Notes: a model not told the origin generated them from the sequence alone. A stretch of 64,000 nt of DNA from Fructobacillus papyriferae (GCF_018437225.1 NZ_JAAMFI010000002.1:186001-250000); one strand, 5' to 3'. Positions 1 to 8,943 are shown, numbered from the stretch's first letter. Program-made: numbers and translations.

Positions 1-545
1 TGTCGGATCTTAAAAAAGAACCGGTTTTGGCCGAAGGGCCAAGGTTACTCGATGTCGGCACTGGATCGGGGGCAATTGCGCTGACTTTGGCTGACGAGAT
101 GCCGGTCTTAAAGGCGACGGCGGCTGATATTTCCAGGGAGGCCTTGGCAGTCGCTTGGGAGAATCGGAAGAAACTTGGTTTGGTCGACCGTGTCGATTTG
201 ATCGAATCCGACCTTTTCTTAGCTTTTTCTGATCAGCGTTTTGACGTCATTGTGTCCAACCCGCCTTACATCAAACGGGACGGGCAGGACGAGATGGATG
301 AGTCGGTCGTGGCTTTTGAGCCTGATCTGGCTTTGTACGCCGATCACCAGGGCTTGGCATTATACGAAGAAATGGCCGAACATTTGGCCGAACACTTAAC
401 GAAGCATGGCCGGGCCTATTTTGAGATCGGCTATGATCAGGGGCAAGCCTTGGTGACGATTTTCAAGCAAGCACTACCAGATGCCGAGGTAACCTTGAAA
501 CAAGATTTGGCAGGCTTAGATCGAATGATTCGAGTGAAAATTTAA
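1..545 (+). CDS. prmC: Release factor glutamine methyltransferase PrmC (5' end outside window)
   Basis: The frame is open from base 3, so the gene is cut by the window edge. PrmC transfers a methyl group from S-adenosylmethionine to the glutamine of the GGQ motif of release factors RF1/RF2 in the cytoplasm. Visible signatures are the SAM-binding DVGTGSG motif (about 35-55) and the catalytic NPPY motif (258-269), both typical of N5-glutamine methyltransferases. The stop overlaps the start of tsaC by one base (taATG), so the two are translationally coupled. The usual upstream partner prfA would lie just outside the window, which cannot be checked here. Confidence 0.93.
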   Translation, partial: SDLKKEPVLAEGPRLLDVGTGSGAIALTLADEMPVLKATAADISREALAVAWENRKKLGLVDRVDLIESDLFLAFSDQRFDVIVSNPPYIKRDGQDEMDESVVAFEPDLALYADHQGLALYEEMAEHLAEHLTKHGRAYFEIGYDQGQALVTIFKQALPDAEVTLKQDLAGLDRMIRVKI

Positions 546-1570
546 TGAAAACAAAACATCTAAACAATCAAAAAGAAACGGTAGCAGAAGCTGCCAAGCT
601 GCTTCAAGCAGGTGAAGTGGTGGCTTTTCCAACGGAGACGGTCTATGGTCTGGGCGCGGATGCGACCAATGATCTGGCCGTTAAAAAGGTTTTTTCGGCC
701 AAAGGGCGACCAGCCGACAACCCCTTGATCATGACCGTCGGATCTGTCGAACAGTTGCGACCATTTGTCACGATTTCGGATGCAGCCAAAAAGCTGATGA
801 CTGCCTTTTGGCCGGGATCTTTGACGATCATTTTGCCCATTAAGGAGGGGATGGTTTCGATGCTTGTGACCGGTGGGTTACAAACGGCTGCCGTTCGCAT
901 GCCGCAAAACGAGCTGACCCGGTCCTTGATTCGAGAAGCCGGTTTCCCAATCGTTGGCCCATCGGCTAACTTGTCGGGAAAGCCATCGCCAACAACGGCG
1001 GCTCACGTGGCACACGACATGGACGGTAAAATTGCGGCCATCGTTGATGACGGGCCAACCCAGGTGGGCGTGGAATCAACGGTTTTGGATTTGACGGCGG
1101 CTGTTCCGACGATTTTGCGAACCGGTGCGGTTAGCCAAGAAGACATGGCGGACGTTTTAGGTTCAGAAGTCATTGACGGGACGAGCCCAAAGTCCTTGTC
1201 AGCTGATCAAACACCGAAGGCCCCTGGCATGAAATACCGCCATTATGCACCGGACAAAGACGTTTTCGTCTTTGATCCCCTCGATTGGTCAGATCTTAAA
1301 GAGCATTTACAAACAGGCGATGCCGTCATGGCGGACGAGGCTTTGTTAAAACAGTTTTCAGAAAAGAAGCAGCCGTCTTGGTCCTTGGGTAATAATCTAG
1401 ATCAAGCGAGCGAGAACCTTTTTGCTGGCTTGCGCTACTTTGATGATCAAGAAAACATTGAGCGGATTTATGTGCAAGCGATGCCAAATATTGGATTGGG
1501 CAAAGCGTATAATAATCGCTTGGCTAAAGCATCTGGTGGCCGGCTTTTTGAAGGCCCTCACGCCGAATAA
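545..1570 (+). CDS. tsaC: L-threonylcarbamoyladenylate synthase, long Sua5 type
   Basis: This enzyme makes threonylcarbamoyl-AMP from threonine, bicarbonate and ATP, the first step of t6A37 modification of ANN-decoding tRNAs. The YrdC domain fills roughly residues 10-200, with PTETVYGLGADA (29-40) and KGRPADNPL (53-61). At 341 residues it is the long Sua5 form: the linker motif APGMKYRHYAP (about residue 226) is followed by a C-terminal Sua5 domain. It overlaps prmC by one base. The other t6A genes tsaB and tsaD lie 0.5-2 kb downstream, so most of the pathway is clustered; tsaE is not in the window. Confidence 0.95.
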   Translation: MKTKHLNNQKETVAEAAKLLQAGEVVAFPTETVYGLGADATNDLAVKKVFSAKGRPADNPLIMTVGSVEQLRPFVTISDAAKKLMTAFWPGSLTIILPIKEGMVSMLVTGGLQTAAVRMPQNELTRSLIREAGFPIVGPSANLSGKPSPTTAAHVAHDMDGKIAAIVDDGPTQVGVESTVLDLTAAVPTILRTGAVSQEDMADVLGSEVIDGTSPKSLSADQTPKAPGMKYRHYAPDKDVFVFDPLDWSDLKEHLQTGDAVMADEALLKQFSEKKQPSWSLGNNLDQASENLFAGLRYFDDQENIERIYVQAMPNIGLGKAYNNRLAKASGGRLFEGPHAE

Positions 1571-1582
1571 ACCTTGCTATTT

Positions 1583-1596
1583 TGTAAGCGCTTTGA
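1583..1596 (+). promoter_or_regulatory. cre-like site upstream of ptsH
   Basis: TGTAAGCGCTTTGA matches the catabolite-responsive element TGWNANCGNTNWCA at all but one position (G instead of C near the 3' end). It lies 45 bases before the ptsH start, in the tsaC-ptsH gap. Because HPr-Ser-P is the CcpA corepressor, a cre here would suggest feedback on ptsH. CcpA binding is inferred. Confidence 0.5.
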
Positions 1597-1640
1597 TAAA
1601 CTTAAGTCGATGATAAGACTTTTCCAAAAGGAGAAAGAAC

Positions 1641-1910
1641 ATGGCAGAAACAAAAGAATTTAACATCATTTCAGAAACGGGCATTCACGCTCGCCCAGCA
1701 ACGTTGTTGGTTCAGGCCGCATCAAAGTTCGGTGCTGACGTTACGTTGTCATACCAGGGTAAGGAAGTGAACTTGAAGTCCATTATGGGTGTCATGTCAC
1801 TTGGTGTTGGTCATGGGGCAGACGTTACGATCAAGGCTGATGGTGACGATGCTAAAGACGCCATCCATGCCGTTTCCACGGTAATGCGTAATGAAGGGTT
1901 GGCCAAGTAA
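1641..1910 (+). CDS. ptsH: Phosphocarrier protein HPr
   Basis: HPr is the small cytoplasmic phosphocarrier of the PTS and, when phosphorylated on serine, the corepressor of CcpA. The 89-residue product has the active-site histidine in GIHARPA (His16) and the regulatory serine in KSIMGV (Ser47); both sites are intact. A good Shine-Dalgarno (AGGAG) precedes the ATG. It is unusual that ptsI does not follow: the gene stands alone between tsaC and tsaB, with its own cre-like site and terminator. In this family PTS sugar uptake is often reduced, so a mainly regulatory role is possible (inference). Confidence 0.92.
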   Translation: MAETKEFNIISETGIHARPATLLVQAASKFGADVTLSYQGKEVNLKSIMGVMSLGVGHGADVTIKADGDDAKDAIHAVSTVMRNEGLAK

Positions 1911-1940
1911 GGTCAATCGTGCGACCATTGGTCTCAGACA

Positions 1941-1962
1941 AACCGCTTCGAGCGGTTTTTTT
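1941..1962 (+). terminator. Terminator after ptsH
   Basis: The hairpin AACCGCT-TCG-AGCGGTT is followed by a T-run. It separates ptsH from tsaB. Confidence 0.85.
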
Positions 1963-2026
1963 ATTTGAAAAGATGGGCCCATTTAGTAAAATAAAAGAAA
2001 AGCCCTCGGCATATTTTGGAGTTTTC

Positions 2027-2752
2027 ATGAAAGTTTTGGCAATTGACACAAGTAATCAGCCGCTCTTAGTGGCCTTGGCCGACGATCACAATATCGTGGG
2101 GTCTTTTCAAACGGATAAACCAAAGAATCACTCAGTGGATTTACTGCCGGCGGTTCGTCATTTGCTAAGCGAGCAAGGCGTTTTTTTGTCTGACATTGAC
2201 CAGATCGCGGTGGCCAAGGGGCCTGGATCATTTACCGGCCTACGGATTGGCATAACCGTTGGCAAAGTTTTAGCTGACACTTTAAAAAAGCCGCTTTACG
2301 CCATCTCATCTTTGCAGGCCCTGGCCAAGCAAGTTCAGTTGGAAAAGCAGGAAAAAGCGATCGTGCTGGCCATGTTTGATGCGCGCAATGATAATGTGTT
2401 CGCCGGTGCCTATCTGGCGGATAAGCCCGTTTTGGAAGATGGCCATTACCCGATTGACGAGGTGCTCTTGTTAATCGCACAAATGAATGAACCGGTGATT
2501 GTGGTCGGGGATGGGGCGCACTTTGAAGAAAAGATTGAAGAAGAATTAGGACGCCAACCACTGACGATTTTATCGCGTGACGAATCGTTACCAACCGGTG
2601 TTGGTTTGGTTAATTTGGTTGATGACAGCACGCTTGTTACTGACGTTGCTAATCTAACGCCTGCTTATCTTCGAAAGACACAAGCTGAACTGAACTGGGA
2701 ACAAAAGCAGCAGGGAAAGCCACTGGACAAGCCGTATGTTTTTGAAGTTTAA
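2027..2752 (+). CDS. tsaB: tRNA threonylcarbamoyladenosine biosynthesis protein TsaB
   Basis: TsaB is the inactive ASKHA-fold partner of TsaD in the threonylcarbamoyl-transfer complex. The start was set at the ATG at 2027, giving 241 residues beginning MKVLAIDTSNQ, the normal family N-terminus; the frame is open further upstream but that stretch runs through the ptsH terminator. KGPGSFTGLRIG (about residues 64-75) is the hallmark TsaB motif. The gene overlaps the next acetyltransferase by 17 bases and belongs to a tsaB-rimI-GNAT-tsaD operon. Confidence 0.93.
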   Translation: MKVLAIDTSNQPLLVALADDHNIVGSFQTDKPKNHSVDLLPAVRHLLSEQGVFLSDIDQIAVAKGPGSFTGLRIGITVGKVLADTLKKPLYAISSLQALAKQVQLEKQEKAIVLAMFDARNDNVFAGAYLADKPVLEDGHYPIDEVLLLIAQMNEPVIVVGDGAHFEEKIEEELGRQPLTILSRDESLPTGVGLVNLVDDSTLVTDVANLTPAYLRKTQAELNWEQKQQGKPLDKPYVFEV

Positions 2753-3287
2753 GAAGAAAAAAAAGGAAAAACCGGTCGCGCAGACCTTGATCGATTTTCC
2801 AACCGAACGATTTCAGGCTGGCTCGGACGTGTTGACGTTACGTCTGGCAACGGTCTCAGATATTCCGGGTCTGGTGGCCATCCAAGAAGCGGTCTACAAC
2901 GGTTATGCCCCTTGGGTTTCAAGAGATTTTTACCACGAGTTGACCGCTGAAAAGGATCGCTTGTATTTGGTGGCGGTGAAACGTGACCAGGTTGTGGCCT
3001 TTATTGCCTTGGTTCGACGCGAACAGGTGCCGGATTTGCATATTGCCAATATCGCGGTACTGCCGGTCTGGCAAGGACGATCGGTGGGGACCTATTTGAT
3101 CAATACGGCAAAGGCGGTGGCCTGGGAAATCGGCTTGCCTATGCTTTCTTTGGAGGCGCGCCGGTCGAACACTGGGGCGTTGGAACTCTATGATCGTCTT
3201 GGTTTCTTTGTGCAAGACGTGATCGAGCGTTACTATGTGGATAACAAAGAAGATGCGATTTCGATGGTGCAAAACCTTGAAGATTAG
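2736..3287 (+). CDS. rimI: Ribosomal protein alanine N-acetyltransferase, RimI-like GNAT
   Basis: This GNAT-family acetyltransferase probably acetylates the N-terminal alanine of ribosomal protein S18, judging by its place between tsaB and tsaD, where rimI usually sits in Firmicutes. After a lysine-rich N-terminus of about 15 residues comes the GNAT fold, with acetyl-CoA-binding QGRSVGTYL and the closing LEARRSNTGALELYDRLGF region. It is 183 residues, a little longer than the usual 150 because of the basic extension. Substrate assignment rests on context. Confidence 0.85.
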   Translation: MFLKFKKKKKEKPVAQTLIDFPTERFQAGSDVLTLRLATVSDIPGLVAIQEAVYNGYAPWVSRDFYHELTAEKDRLYLVAVKRDQVVAFIALVRREQVPDLHIANIAVLPVWQGRSVGTYLINTAKAVAWEIGLPMLSLEARRSNTGALELYDRLGFFVQDVIERYYVDNKEDAISMVQNLED

Positions 3288-3696
3288 AAAAGCAAGCATG
3301 GCGGATTTAAAAGCCATACAACGGATCACAAAGGAAGCCTTTGGCAAGCTAAACCCACTTCCGGATCAGCTGCTTGAAGCACAATTAAAGGCTGGCAAGC
3401 CGACTTATTGGATTGATGAAGACCGTCTAGCGTTTATCTCTTACAGCAAAGTGTGCGATGAAGTCGAGATTTTTGATTTGGCCGTTTTGCCATCTGCCCA
3501 GGGGCAGGGTCTGGGGAAGGCGATGATCAAAGCATTGCTTTGTCAAAATGCTGGCTGCCAGATTTTCTTAGAAGTAAGAGAAGATAACCAGCGGGCGCGA
3601 CAGTTGTATCAACAAGTTGGCTTTAAAGCTTATCGCAGAAGAATCAATTACTATCAAGACGGACAGACCGCCATTTTAATGGAGAAAAAAGCATGA
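3277..3696 (+). CDS. Second RimI-like GNAT acetyltransferase
   Basis: This is a 139-residue GNAT protein with the acetyl-CoA loop QGQGLGKAM and the C-terminal [19 protein letters not shown] segment. The start is uncertain. TTG at 3277 gives the LKIRKAS first strand expected for the family and overlaps rimI by 11 bases; ATG at 3298 and a start at 3235 are alternatives, and none has a strong Shine-Dalgarno. It overlaps tsaD by four bases (ATGA). Two adjacent RimI-type genes in a tsa operon are seen in other lactobacilli; the substrate is unknown. Confidence 0.8.
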   Translation: MKIRKASMADLKAIQRITKEAFGKLNPLPDQLLEAQLKAGKPTYWIDEDRLAFISYSKVCDEVEIFDLAVLPSAQGQGLGKAMIKALLCQNAGCQIFLEVREDNQRARQLYQQVGFKAYRRRINYYQDGQTAILMEKKA

Positions 3697-4715
3697 CAAC
3701 ATTGATTGCATTTGAATCAAGCGCGGACGAGACCTCTGTTGCAGTGGTTAAGGACGGCAAAAAAGTCTTGTCCAACGCCGTTGCGACGCAGATTAATTCC
3801 CACCAGCGTTTTGGTGGGATTGTGCCTGAAGTGGCTTCCCGGCACCATTTGGAATGGATCACTAAGACACTAGACATCGCCTTGGCTGATGCGAATGTGA
3901 CGCCAGGTGATTTGGACGGCGTGGCGGTTACCTATGGGCCGGGGTTAGTTGGCTCACTTTTGGTTGGGTTGATGGGTGCCAAGACCTTTGCGATGGCCCA
4001 TGACTTGCCACTGATTCCGGTGAATCACCTAGCGGGTCATATCGCAGCGGCTAATTTTAACCGGCCAATCGAGTACCCAGCCCTTGCTTTAATGGTGTCT
4101 GGTGGTCACACGGAACTGGTCTTGATGGAAAAGGAGAATTCCTTTCAAATTCTTGGTGAAACCTACGATGACGCGGCTGGTGAGTCTTATGACAAAGTCG
4201 GACGTCTGATGAAGCTTAATTATCCGGCTGGCAAAGCGATCGATGAGCTGGCCCAAAAGGGCCAGGTGACGATCAACTTTCCGCAAGCCATGGCGCACGA
4301 AGCGGGTTATGACTTCTCCTTTTCAGGGCTTAAGTCGGCTGTTATTAACCAAGTTCATAACGCGGAACAACGGGGCGAAGAAATTGACCAAGCCGATTTG
4401 GCCGCTTCTTTCCAGGCGGCGGTTATCAAAGCGTTGGTCGATCGAACGCGCCGTGCCCTGACTGATTTTCCAGTTAAGTCTCTGGTCTTGGCTGGCGGCG
4501 TGGCAGCCAATTCCGGCCTGCGCTTGGCCTTAACGGATCTGATTGAAGAATTCCCTGAGACGACTTTTATTCCAGTGCCAAAGCAATACACTGGGGATAA
4601 TGCCGCGATGATCGGGGCGGCGGGCTATTTCAATTACAAGGACAAGGTCTTTGCTGGACTTGATTTGAATACGCACCCCGGGCTGGATTTTCCGTTATAT
4701 GAAGAAGAAAAGTAA
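3693..4715 (+). CDS. tsaD: tRNA N6-adenosine threonylcarbamoyltransferase TsaD
   Basis: TsaD moves the threonylcarbamoyl group from the AMP intermediate onto A37 of tRNA, together with TsaB and TsaE. It is 340 residues, the standard length. The metal-binding histidines are in NHLAGH (His112 and His116), and the nucleotide-binding SGGHTEL and [11 protein letters not shown] motifs are present. The N-terminal motif reads FESSADETS, where most homologues have a cysteine (SCDET). It is the last gene of its operon, followed by a terminator. Confidence 0.96.
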   Translation: MTTLIAFESSADETSVAVVKDGKKVLSNAVATQINSHQRFGGIVPEVASRHHLEWITKTLDIALADANVTPGDLDGVAVTYGPGLVGSLLVGLMGAKTFAMAHDLPLIPVNHLAGHIAAANFNRPIEYPALALMVSGGHTELVLMEKENSFQILGETYDDAAGESYDKVGRLMKLNYPAGKAIDELAQKGQVTINFPQAMAHEAGYDFSFSGLKSAVINQVHNAEQRGEEIDQADLAASFQAAVIKALVDRTRRALTDFPVKSLVLAGGVAANSGLRLALTDLIEEFPETTFIPVPKQYTGDNAAMIGAAGYFNYKDKVFAGLDLNTHPGLDFPLYEEEK

Positions 4716-4738
4716 AGGCTGGCCGTGCCGGCTTTTTT
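4715..4738 (+). terminator. Terminator after tsaD
   Basis: The stem AAGGCTGGC / GCCGGCTTT (two G-T wobbles) is followed by seven T. Confidence 0.8.
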
Positions 4739-4779
4739 TATTTTATGGGAAAAGAATCGTGGGTTAAAAAGGCTGAGAA

Positions 4780-4880
4780 TGTGAAAAATAAATGTGAAAT
4801 TTTATCAAAGTAGTATCTTGAATGCTAAAATTATGCTATAATTTAAATAATTTAGTTCACAAAGAACAAAACTTTCACAA
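4780..4880 (+). promoter_or_regulatory. rex promoter with four Rex-like half-sites
   Basis: An extended -10, TGCTATAAT, ends at 4842. Two TGTGAAA half-sites lie upstream (4780-4786 and 4793-4799) and two TTCACAA half-sites downstream (4856-4862 and 4874-4880). Together they resemble halves of the Rex operator TTGTGAAnnnnTTCACAA set at non-standard spacing around the promoter. Autoregulation is inferred. Confidence 0.5.
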
Positions 4881-4899
4881 TGCCTGAATGGAGAATATC

Positions 4900-5547
4900 A
4901 TGAACGAACAAGCACAGATTCCGCGCGCGACCGCTAAACGGTTGCCGATTTATTATCGTTATCTTACTTTCTTAGAAGATGCCGGTACGAGCCGAATTTC
5001 ATCAGCCGAATTAGCTGAGGCGACAAAGTTTGACGCGGCGACCATTCGCCGTGATTTTTCATACTTTGGGGCCTTGGGTAAGCGTGGCTATGGCTACGAC
5101 GTGAAAGCCTTGCTTGCTTTCTTTGCCAAAGTTTTGGATCAAAATTCTTTGATTAACGTGGCTTTGATCGGGGTTGGAAACTTGGGACAAGCTCTTTTGA
5201 ACTTTAACTTCCATCAATCATCAAACATGCGGATTGCTGCTGCTTTTGATATTAACGAAAAGCAGGGACGGATCTTGTCTGGTGTGCCAATCTATGACAT
5301 GTCTGAATTAGAAGAACAGATCAAGGCGCAACGCATCAATATTGCGATTTTGACGGTGCCACAAGAAGCCGCGCAAGACATCACGGACCGTTTGGTCGAG
5401 GCTGGTGTAAAGGGAATCATGAACTTCACGCCACTTCGTGTTTCTGTTCCAGACGGTGTTCGTGTGCAAAACGTTGATTTAACCAACGAATTGCAGACCT
5501 TGGTCTACTTCATTCAAAACTACGCATCGATCACGACGGGAAAGTAA
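4900..5547 (+). CDS. rex: Redox-sensing transcriptional repressor Rex
   Basis: Rex senses the NADH/NAD+ ratio and represses fermentation and respiration genes when NADH is low. The N-terminal winged helix (about residues 1-80) has [10 protein letters not shown] and the wing GKRGYGYDV. The Rossmann domain begins with [10 protein letters not shown] (91-100), and the C-terminal swap helix is present. The start was placed at ATG 4900 (215 residues) because GGAG sits seven bases before it; the in-frame ATG at 4888 overlaps that Shine-Dalgarno. The femX-like gene follows five bases after the stop. Confidence 0.95.
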   Translation: MNEQAQIPRATAKRLPIYYRYLTFLEDAGTSRISSAELAEATKFDAATIRRDFSYFGALGKRGYGYDVKALLAFFAKVLDQNSLINVALIGVGNLGQALLNFNFHQSSNMRIAAAFDINEKQGRILSGVPIYDMSELEEQIKAQRINIAILTVPQEAAQDITDRLVEAGVKGIMNFTPLRVSVPDGVRVQNVDLTNELQTLVYFIQNYASITTGK

Positions 5548-5552
5548 GGCGC

Positions 5553-6599
5553 ATGGCAGTACTCGATTTAACCGATAGTCAACAAGTTGAAAAATATCAC
5601 CAGTTCGTGGCAAATTCGCCATACGGACAAGTGACGCAGGATCCTAAATGGGGTGAGTTGAAAGCTAACTGGGGCCATCTCTACCTCTACCGGGAAAACG
5701 AAGCGGGTGAAATCACTGCCGCCATGGCTGTTTTGACGGTCGAAGCCGTTTCAGGCAAGCTCCTGGCTTACTGCCCAAAGGGACCGGTCGCAGACGTGCA
5801 TGACCTGGACTTGATTCAATCATTGGTTGAAGAAGCTAAGGAAAACCTGCCCGAAAACGTCTTCTTGATCCGCATGGATCCAGAAGTGATGTATGACGAG
5901 GTCCTTGATGCCAAGTACCAAAAGGCTGGCTTTACTACCCGTAACAAGAACATCACCTACATGCACGGCAACATTCAGCCCCGTAAGAACGTGGTGCTCT
6001 TCTACGATGGCCGTGGCGAAGACGCCAAGGTGATTGAAAACGAAGAAGACTTGATGTTGCACTTGAAAGGCAAGCACCGCAACGCCATCCGCCGTTCCAT
6101 TCGCGATGGTGTGACGGTCGAAGCGGGTCGTTCACTTGATTTGATGAAGGACTTCTTTGAATTATACAAGTCGATGGCGGCGGTGCACGAAATTACTTAC
6201 CGTCCATTTGCTTACTTTGAACGCATGCAAGAGCTCTGGGCAGATTCCGAGCTCTTCAAGATCTTTGTTGCCAAAAACGATGAGGGAACGCCGATTGCGG
6301 CCGGCATTGGTTTTGCATACGGGGATAAGATCTGGTATATGTATGCCGGGTCCAACAAAGAATACCGTCATTTGCAAGGTCCCTACCAGATTCAGTGGGA
6401 AATGCTGAAGTGGGGACTGCAAGCTAAGAAGGTCCGCTACGACTTCGGTGGCGTTGGCGAATTTAGCCCAGAAGACGGTCTTTACAAGTTTAAGCACGGC
6501 TTTGCTTACCATGATCCACAAGTTGAATACATCGGCGAGTTGGATTGGGTCTTGGACCAAGAAGCCTATGACAAATACCTTGAAGGTTTTGCTGAGTAA
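5553..6599 (+). CDS. FemAB-family peptidoglycan bridge aminoacyltransferase (FemX/MurM type)
   Basis: This family uses aminoacyl-tRNA to add residues to the lysine of lipid II, building the interpeptide bridge on the inner face of the membrane. The 348-residue product has the two-GNAT-lobe FemAB architecture, with LAYCPKGPV in the first lobe and the GKHRNAIRRSIRDGVTVE and YDFGGVGEF segments near the positions expected of FemAB proteins. The long coiled-coil arm of FemA is short or absent, as in FemX. Leuconostocaceae commonly have serine/alanine bridges, so a Ser- or Ala-adding enzyme is likely (inference). It is probably cotranscribed with rex. Confidence 0.88.
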   Translation: MAVLDLTDSQQVEKYHQFVANSPYGQVTQDPKWGELKANWGHLYLYRENEAGEITAAMAVLTVEAVSGKLLAYCPKGPVADVHDLDLIQSLVEEAKENLPENVFLIRMDPEVMYDEVLDAKYQKAGFTTRNKNITYMHGNIQPRKNVVLFYDGRGEDAKVIENEEDLMLHLKGKHRNAIRRSIRDGVTVEAGRSLDLMKDFFELYKSMAAVHEITYRPFAYFERMQELWADSELFKIFVAKNDEGTPIAAGIGFAYGDKIWYMYAGSNKEYRHLQGPYQIQWEMLKWGLQAKKVRYDFGGVGEFSPEDGLYKFKHGFAYHDPQVEYIGELDWVLDQEAYDKYLEGFAE

Positions 6600-6641
6600 G
6601 CATGCACGAGCCCTCCCGACAGTAGACGAGAAAGGCGAATC

Positions 6642-7475
6642 ATGACAATTAAATTAATCGCATCAGATATGGATGGCACTTTTTTGGCAGGAGAAGACAC
6701 ATATGATCGTGTTCACTTTGAAAAGGTGCTTTCCCAATTAAAAGACAAAAATATCCGGTTTGTCGCAGCATCTGGCCGTCGCTTGGAAAACTTAGAAGCG
6801 CTGTTCCAGCCGATGGCTGACTACGGACTTTTAGATCAAATTGACTACGTGGGGTCAAATGGCTCGGTGGTTAAAGTGCCCGGGCAGGTTTTGTCTGCGG
6901 TCTATTTGACGGCAGAACAAATCAAAAAGGTCATCGCCTGGAATGCCAAAAGCGTGGCCAAGAGTGAAAATTTGATCGTGCTTTCGGGCACCAAGGGAAC
7001 CTACGTTTCAAACCATGCCAGCAAGGCTGTGCAAGAAGAGTTGGCTCGTTTTTACCCAAATGTCATGCAGGTTGAAAAGTTGCTGGCTATCGATGATCAA
7101 ATTCTTGGGGTGTCCTTCATTTGGCCGCACGAAGAAGTGCAAAAATACGTGCAAGCCATCGAGGATCTGTTTGGCGATGATATTCACGTGACGGGCTCTG
7201 GCTTTGGTTCGGTTGATATATTGCCAAAGGATGTCGACAAAGCAAAGGCCTTGACGATTCTCCAAGATTACTACGATCTGACCGATGACGAGGTGATGGT
7301 TTTTGGCGATAATTCCAATGATTTGGAGATGTTGCAAAAATACGAGCACGCTTATTTGATGCCCAATGCGGCTACCTTTATGCACCGGGCACATGACAAG
7401 GAAGCGGTTGCGACCAACGTTGAAGCGGGTGTCTTAAAGACGATCGAACGGGAATTAAAGTTAAAAGAAGCGTAA
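6642..7475 (+). CDS. HAD superfamily sugar-phosphate phosphatase, Cof type
   Basis: This cytoplasmic HAD-IIB phosphatase probably acts on sugar phosphates or similar small substrates. Motif I is DMDGT (residues 9-13, nucleophile Asp9), motif II is the serine in AASGRR, and motif IV is GDNSNDLEML with the conserved lysine upstream. The C2-type cap lies between motifs II and III. At 277 residues it is the usual Cof length. It sits 42 bases after the femX-like gene with its own Shine-Dalgarno and ends at a strong terminator. Confidence 0.9.
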   Translation: MTIKLIASDMDGTFLAGEDTYDRVHFEKVLSQLKDKNIRFVAASGRRLENLEALFQPMADYGLLDQIDYVGSNGSVVKVPGQVLSAVYLTAEQIKKVIAWNAKSVAKSENLIVLSGTKGTYVSNHASKAVQEELARFYPNVMQVEKLLAIDDQILGVSFIWPHEEVQKYVQAIEDLFGDDIHVTGSGFGSVDILPKDVDKAKALTILQDYYDLTDDEVMVFGDNSNDLEMLQKYEHAYLMPNAATFMHRAHDKEAVATNVEAGVLKTIERELKLKEA

Positions 7476-7476
7476 G

Positions 7477-7504
7477 AAAAAGCGTCCGGGTCGGATGCTT
7501 TTTT
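7477..7504 (+). terminator. Terminator after HAD gene
   Basis: The stem AAAAGCGTCCG / CGGATGCTTTT has a GGT loop and is followed by a T-run. Confidence 0.85.
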
Positions 7505-7589
7505 GTTTTCTTAAAAAACGCTGGCAGGCGCCTGATCCCTTCTTTTTTTAAAAATGGTATAATGGAAAAAACGAGTAGGAGAGAAGTCA

Positions 7590-8057
7590 ATGATACAGGC
7601 GTACCAAAATTTTTTAAGGCATTCTTTTTCTTTGACGACAGTAACAAAGCGTGGCACCTATTGGCTTGTGACTTTGATCAATTTGGCGATTCTGGCTGTT
7701 TTTTATATCGGCTTTGACTTGCTCTTTGCGTTGCTCACGGCAGTCCAGTGGCTTTACTTTTTCGATCTTGTCGTCGCTTTTTTCATGATTGTTTGGCTGA
7801 TCTTAGCGACACTCTTCGTGTTGGTCACTTTGATACCGAATATCACGATGTCTTTTAGACGATACCGGGATACGGGTTTACCTACGAGCTGTTTTATGAT
7901 TGAGCCCGTCTTGCTCTTATCCTTTTTCTGGTTTTGTTCGGAGAATTTGAACAATGGTTATGCCAGTATTTGGTCAATCTTTGCCACGGGCCTGTTCTTG
8001 CTTGCAGATATTTTAGTTAAGCTGCTGCCGTCGGCTGTCGAAAAAAACGCCAAATAA
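7590..8057 (+). CDS. DUF805 membrane protein
   Basis: This 155-residue protein is almost entirely hydrophobic, with about four membrane segments. The family motif is SFRRYRDTGLPTS, equivalent to the RRLHDxG motif of DUF805. The function of the family is unknown. The gene has its own extended -10 (TGGTATAAT, ending 7563) and a good Shine-Dalgarno (AGGAGAG), and is bounded by a terminator at 8061. A second DUF805 gene lies at 45821. Confidence 0.82.
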   Translation: MIQAYQNFLRHSFSLTTVTKRGTYWLVTLINLAILAVFYIGFDLLFALLTAVQWLYFFDLVVAFFMIVWLILATLFVLVTLIPNITMSFRRYRDTGLPTSCFMIEPVLLLSFFWFCSENLNNGYASIWSIFATGLFLLADILVKLLPSAVEKNAK

Positions 8058-8060
8058 AAG

Positions 8061-8091
8061 TAAAAACCGTTCAAAACAGCCGAACGGTTTT
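8061..8091 (+). terminator. Terminator after DUF805 gene
   Basis: The stem AAAAACCGTTC / GAACGGTTTTT encloses a nine-base loop. The promoter of the next gene (TTGAAA at 8094) starts immediately after it. Confidence 0.8.
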
Positions 8092-8141
8092 TGCTTGAAA
8101 ACGTCGGCCTATGGTATTCTTATCATAGAAACGAGGATTTT

Positions 8142-8936
8142 ATGGTAGAAAATGAAAAAAAGTCTTTCTTGGACCGGCATTTAAAAATGGTGACAGGACT
8201 GCGGATCGGGCTGATGAGCACTGGGAAAGTCCTCTCCTGGGCGGCCTTCTTTTGCTTTGAATTTATCGCCATGGCATTGATTCAGAGTTCGGTTTTCATG
8301 TCTGGAAGAGCGCGCCTGATTGCCTTAGTCGCGGGGCTACTTTTGTCTGTTGGCTTTATTCGTCTTGGACTGCAGGCCATGCACCAGAAACGCCAAGTCA
8401 TTCGTCCCTTTGCCAATCCAATAGCTCGTGTAAAAGCCATCAAATGGCCAACTTGGATTGAAATTGGGCAGATTATCGGCGTATATGTGATCGCAATGGC
8501 AGTCATTATTATTTGGAATACTGCACAAAACGTCTTCTTTGAAAAATGGGCCTCGTCGACAACGGAAAACCAGGCGGCCATTGACCAATTGATGAACGCT
8601 GGGGGCTGGTACTCTAATGTTGTTTTGTCTCTGGTTATCGTATTGCTTGGGCCGATCTTGGAAGAATTGCTCTTTCGCGGGCTTTTCTTTCGTTACTTTA
8701 AATGGGAAAAAGCACCTTATGTCACCGTACTTTTGTCCGGATTGTTCTTTGGCCTTTACCATCTTGGTTCTTATACCTGGGTGTCTCTTTTAGATTTGCC
8801 ACCTTACTTGATTTTAGGGGTGGCTTTGGCCTATGTTTACCAAAAGACGGATAAGTTATCGTCTTCGATGCTGCTCCACATTGTTCATAATGGTTGGGTA
8901 CAGGCGGCTTCACTTTGGATGATCGTTTACCATTGA
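8142..8936 (+). CDS. CPBP-family intramembrane metalloprotease
   Basis: This is a CAAX-processing/bacteriocin-immunity (CPBP, Abi) family membrane protease. The start was set at ATG 8142 behind GAGG, giving 264 residues; the open frame before it runs back into the upstream terminator. Catalytic motifs are EELLFRG (Glu174-Glu175), FFGLYH (His207) and the last membrane helix motif LLHIVHNG. About seven or eight membrane segments are visible. A likely promoter is TTGAAA (8094) with extended -10 TGGTATTCT. In lactic acid bacteria these proteins can give self-immunity to bacteriocins; no bacteriocin is adjacent. Confidence 0.85.
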   Translation: MVENEKKSFLDRHLKMVTGLRIGLMSTGKVLSWAAFFCFEFIAMALIQSSVFMSGRARLIALVAGLLLSVGFIRLGLQAMHQKRQVIRPFANPIARVKAIKWPTWIEIGQIIGVYVIAMAVIIIWNTAQNVFFEKWASSTTENQAAIDQLMNAGGWYSNVVLSLVIVLLGPILEELLFRGLFFRYFKWEKAPYVTVLLSGLFFGLYHLGSYTWVSLLDLPPYLILGVALAYVYQKTDKLSSSMLLHIVHNGWVQAASLWMIVYH

Positions 8937-8943
8937 GTATAAG

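Noticed and set aside
8142-8936. Bacteriocin immunity function for the CPBP protein
   Set aside because: No bacteriocin or transporter gene is adjacent, so only the protease family is claimed.
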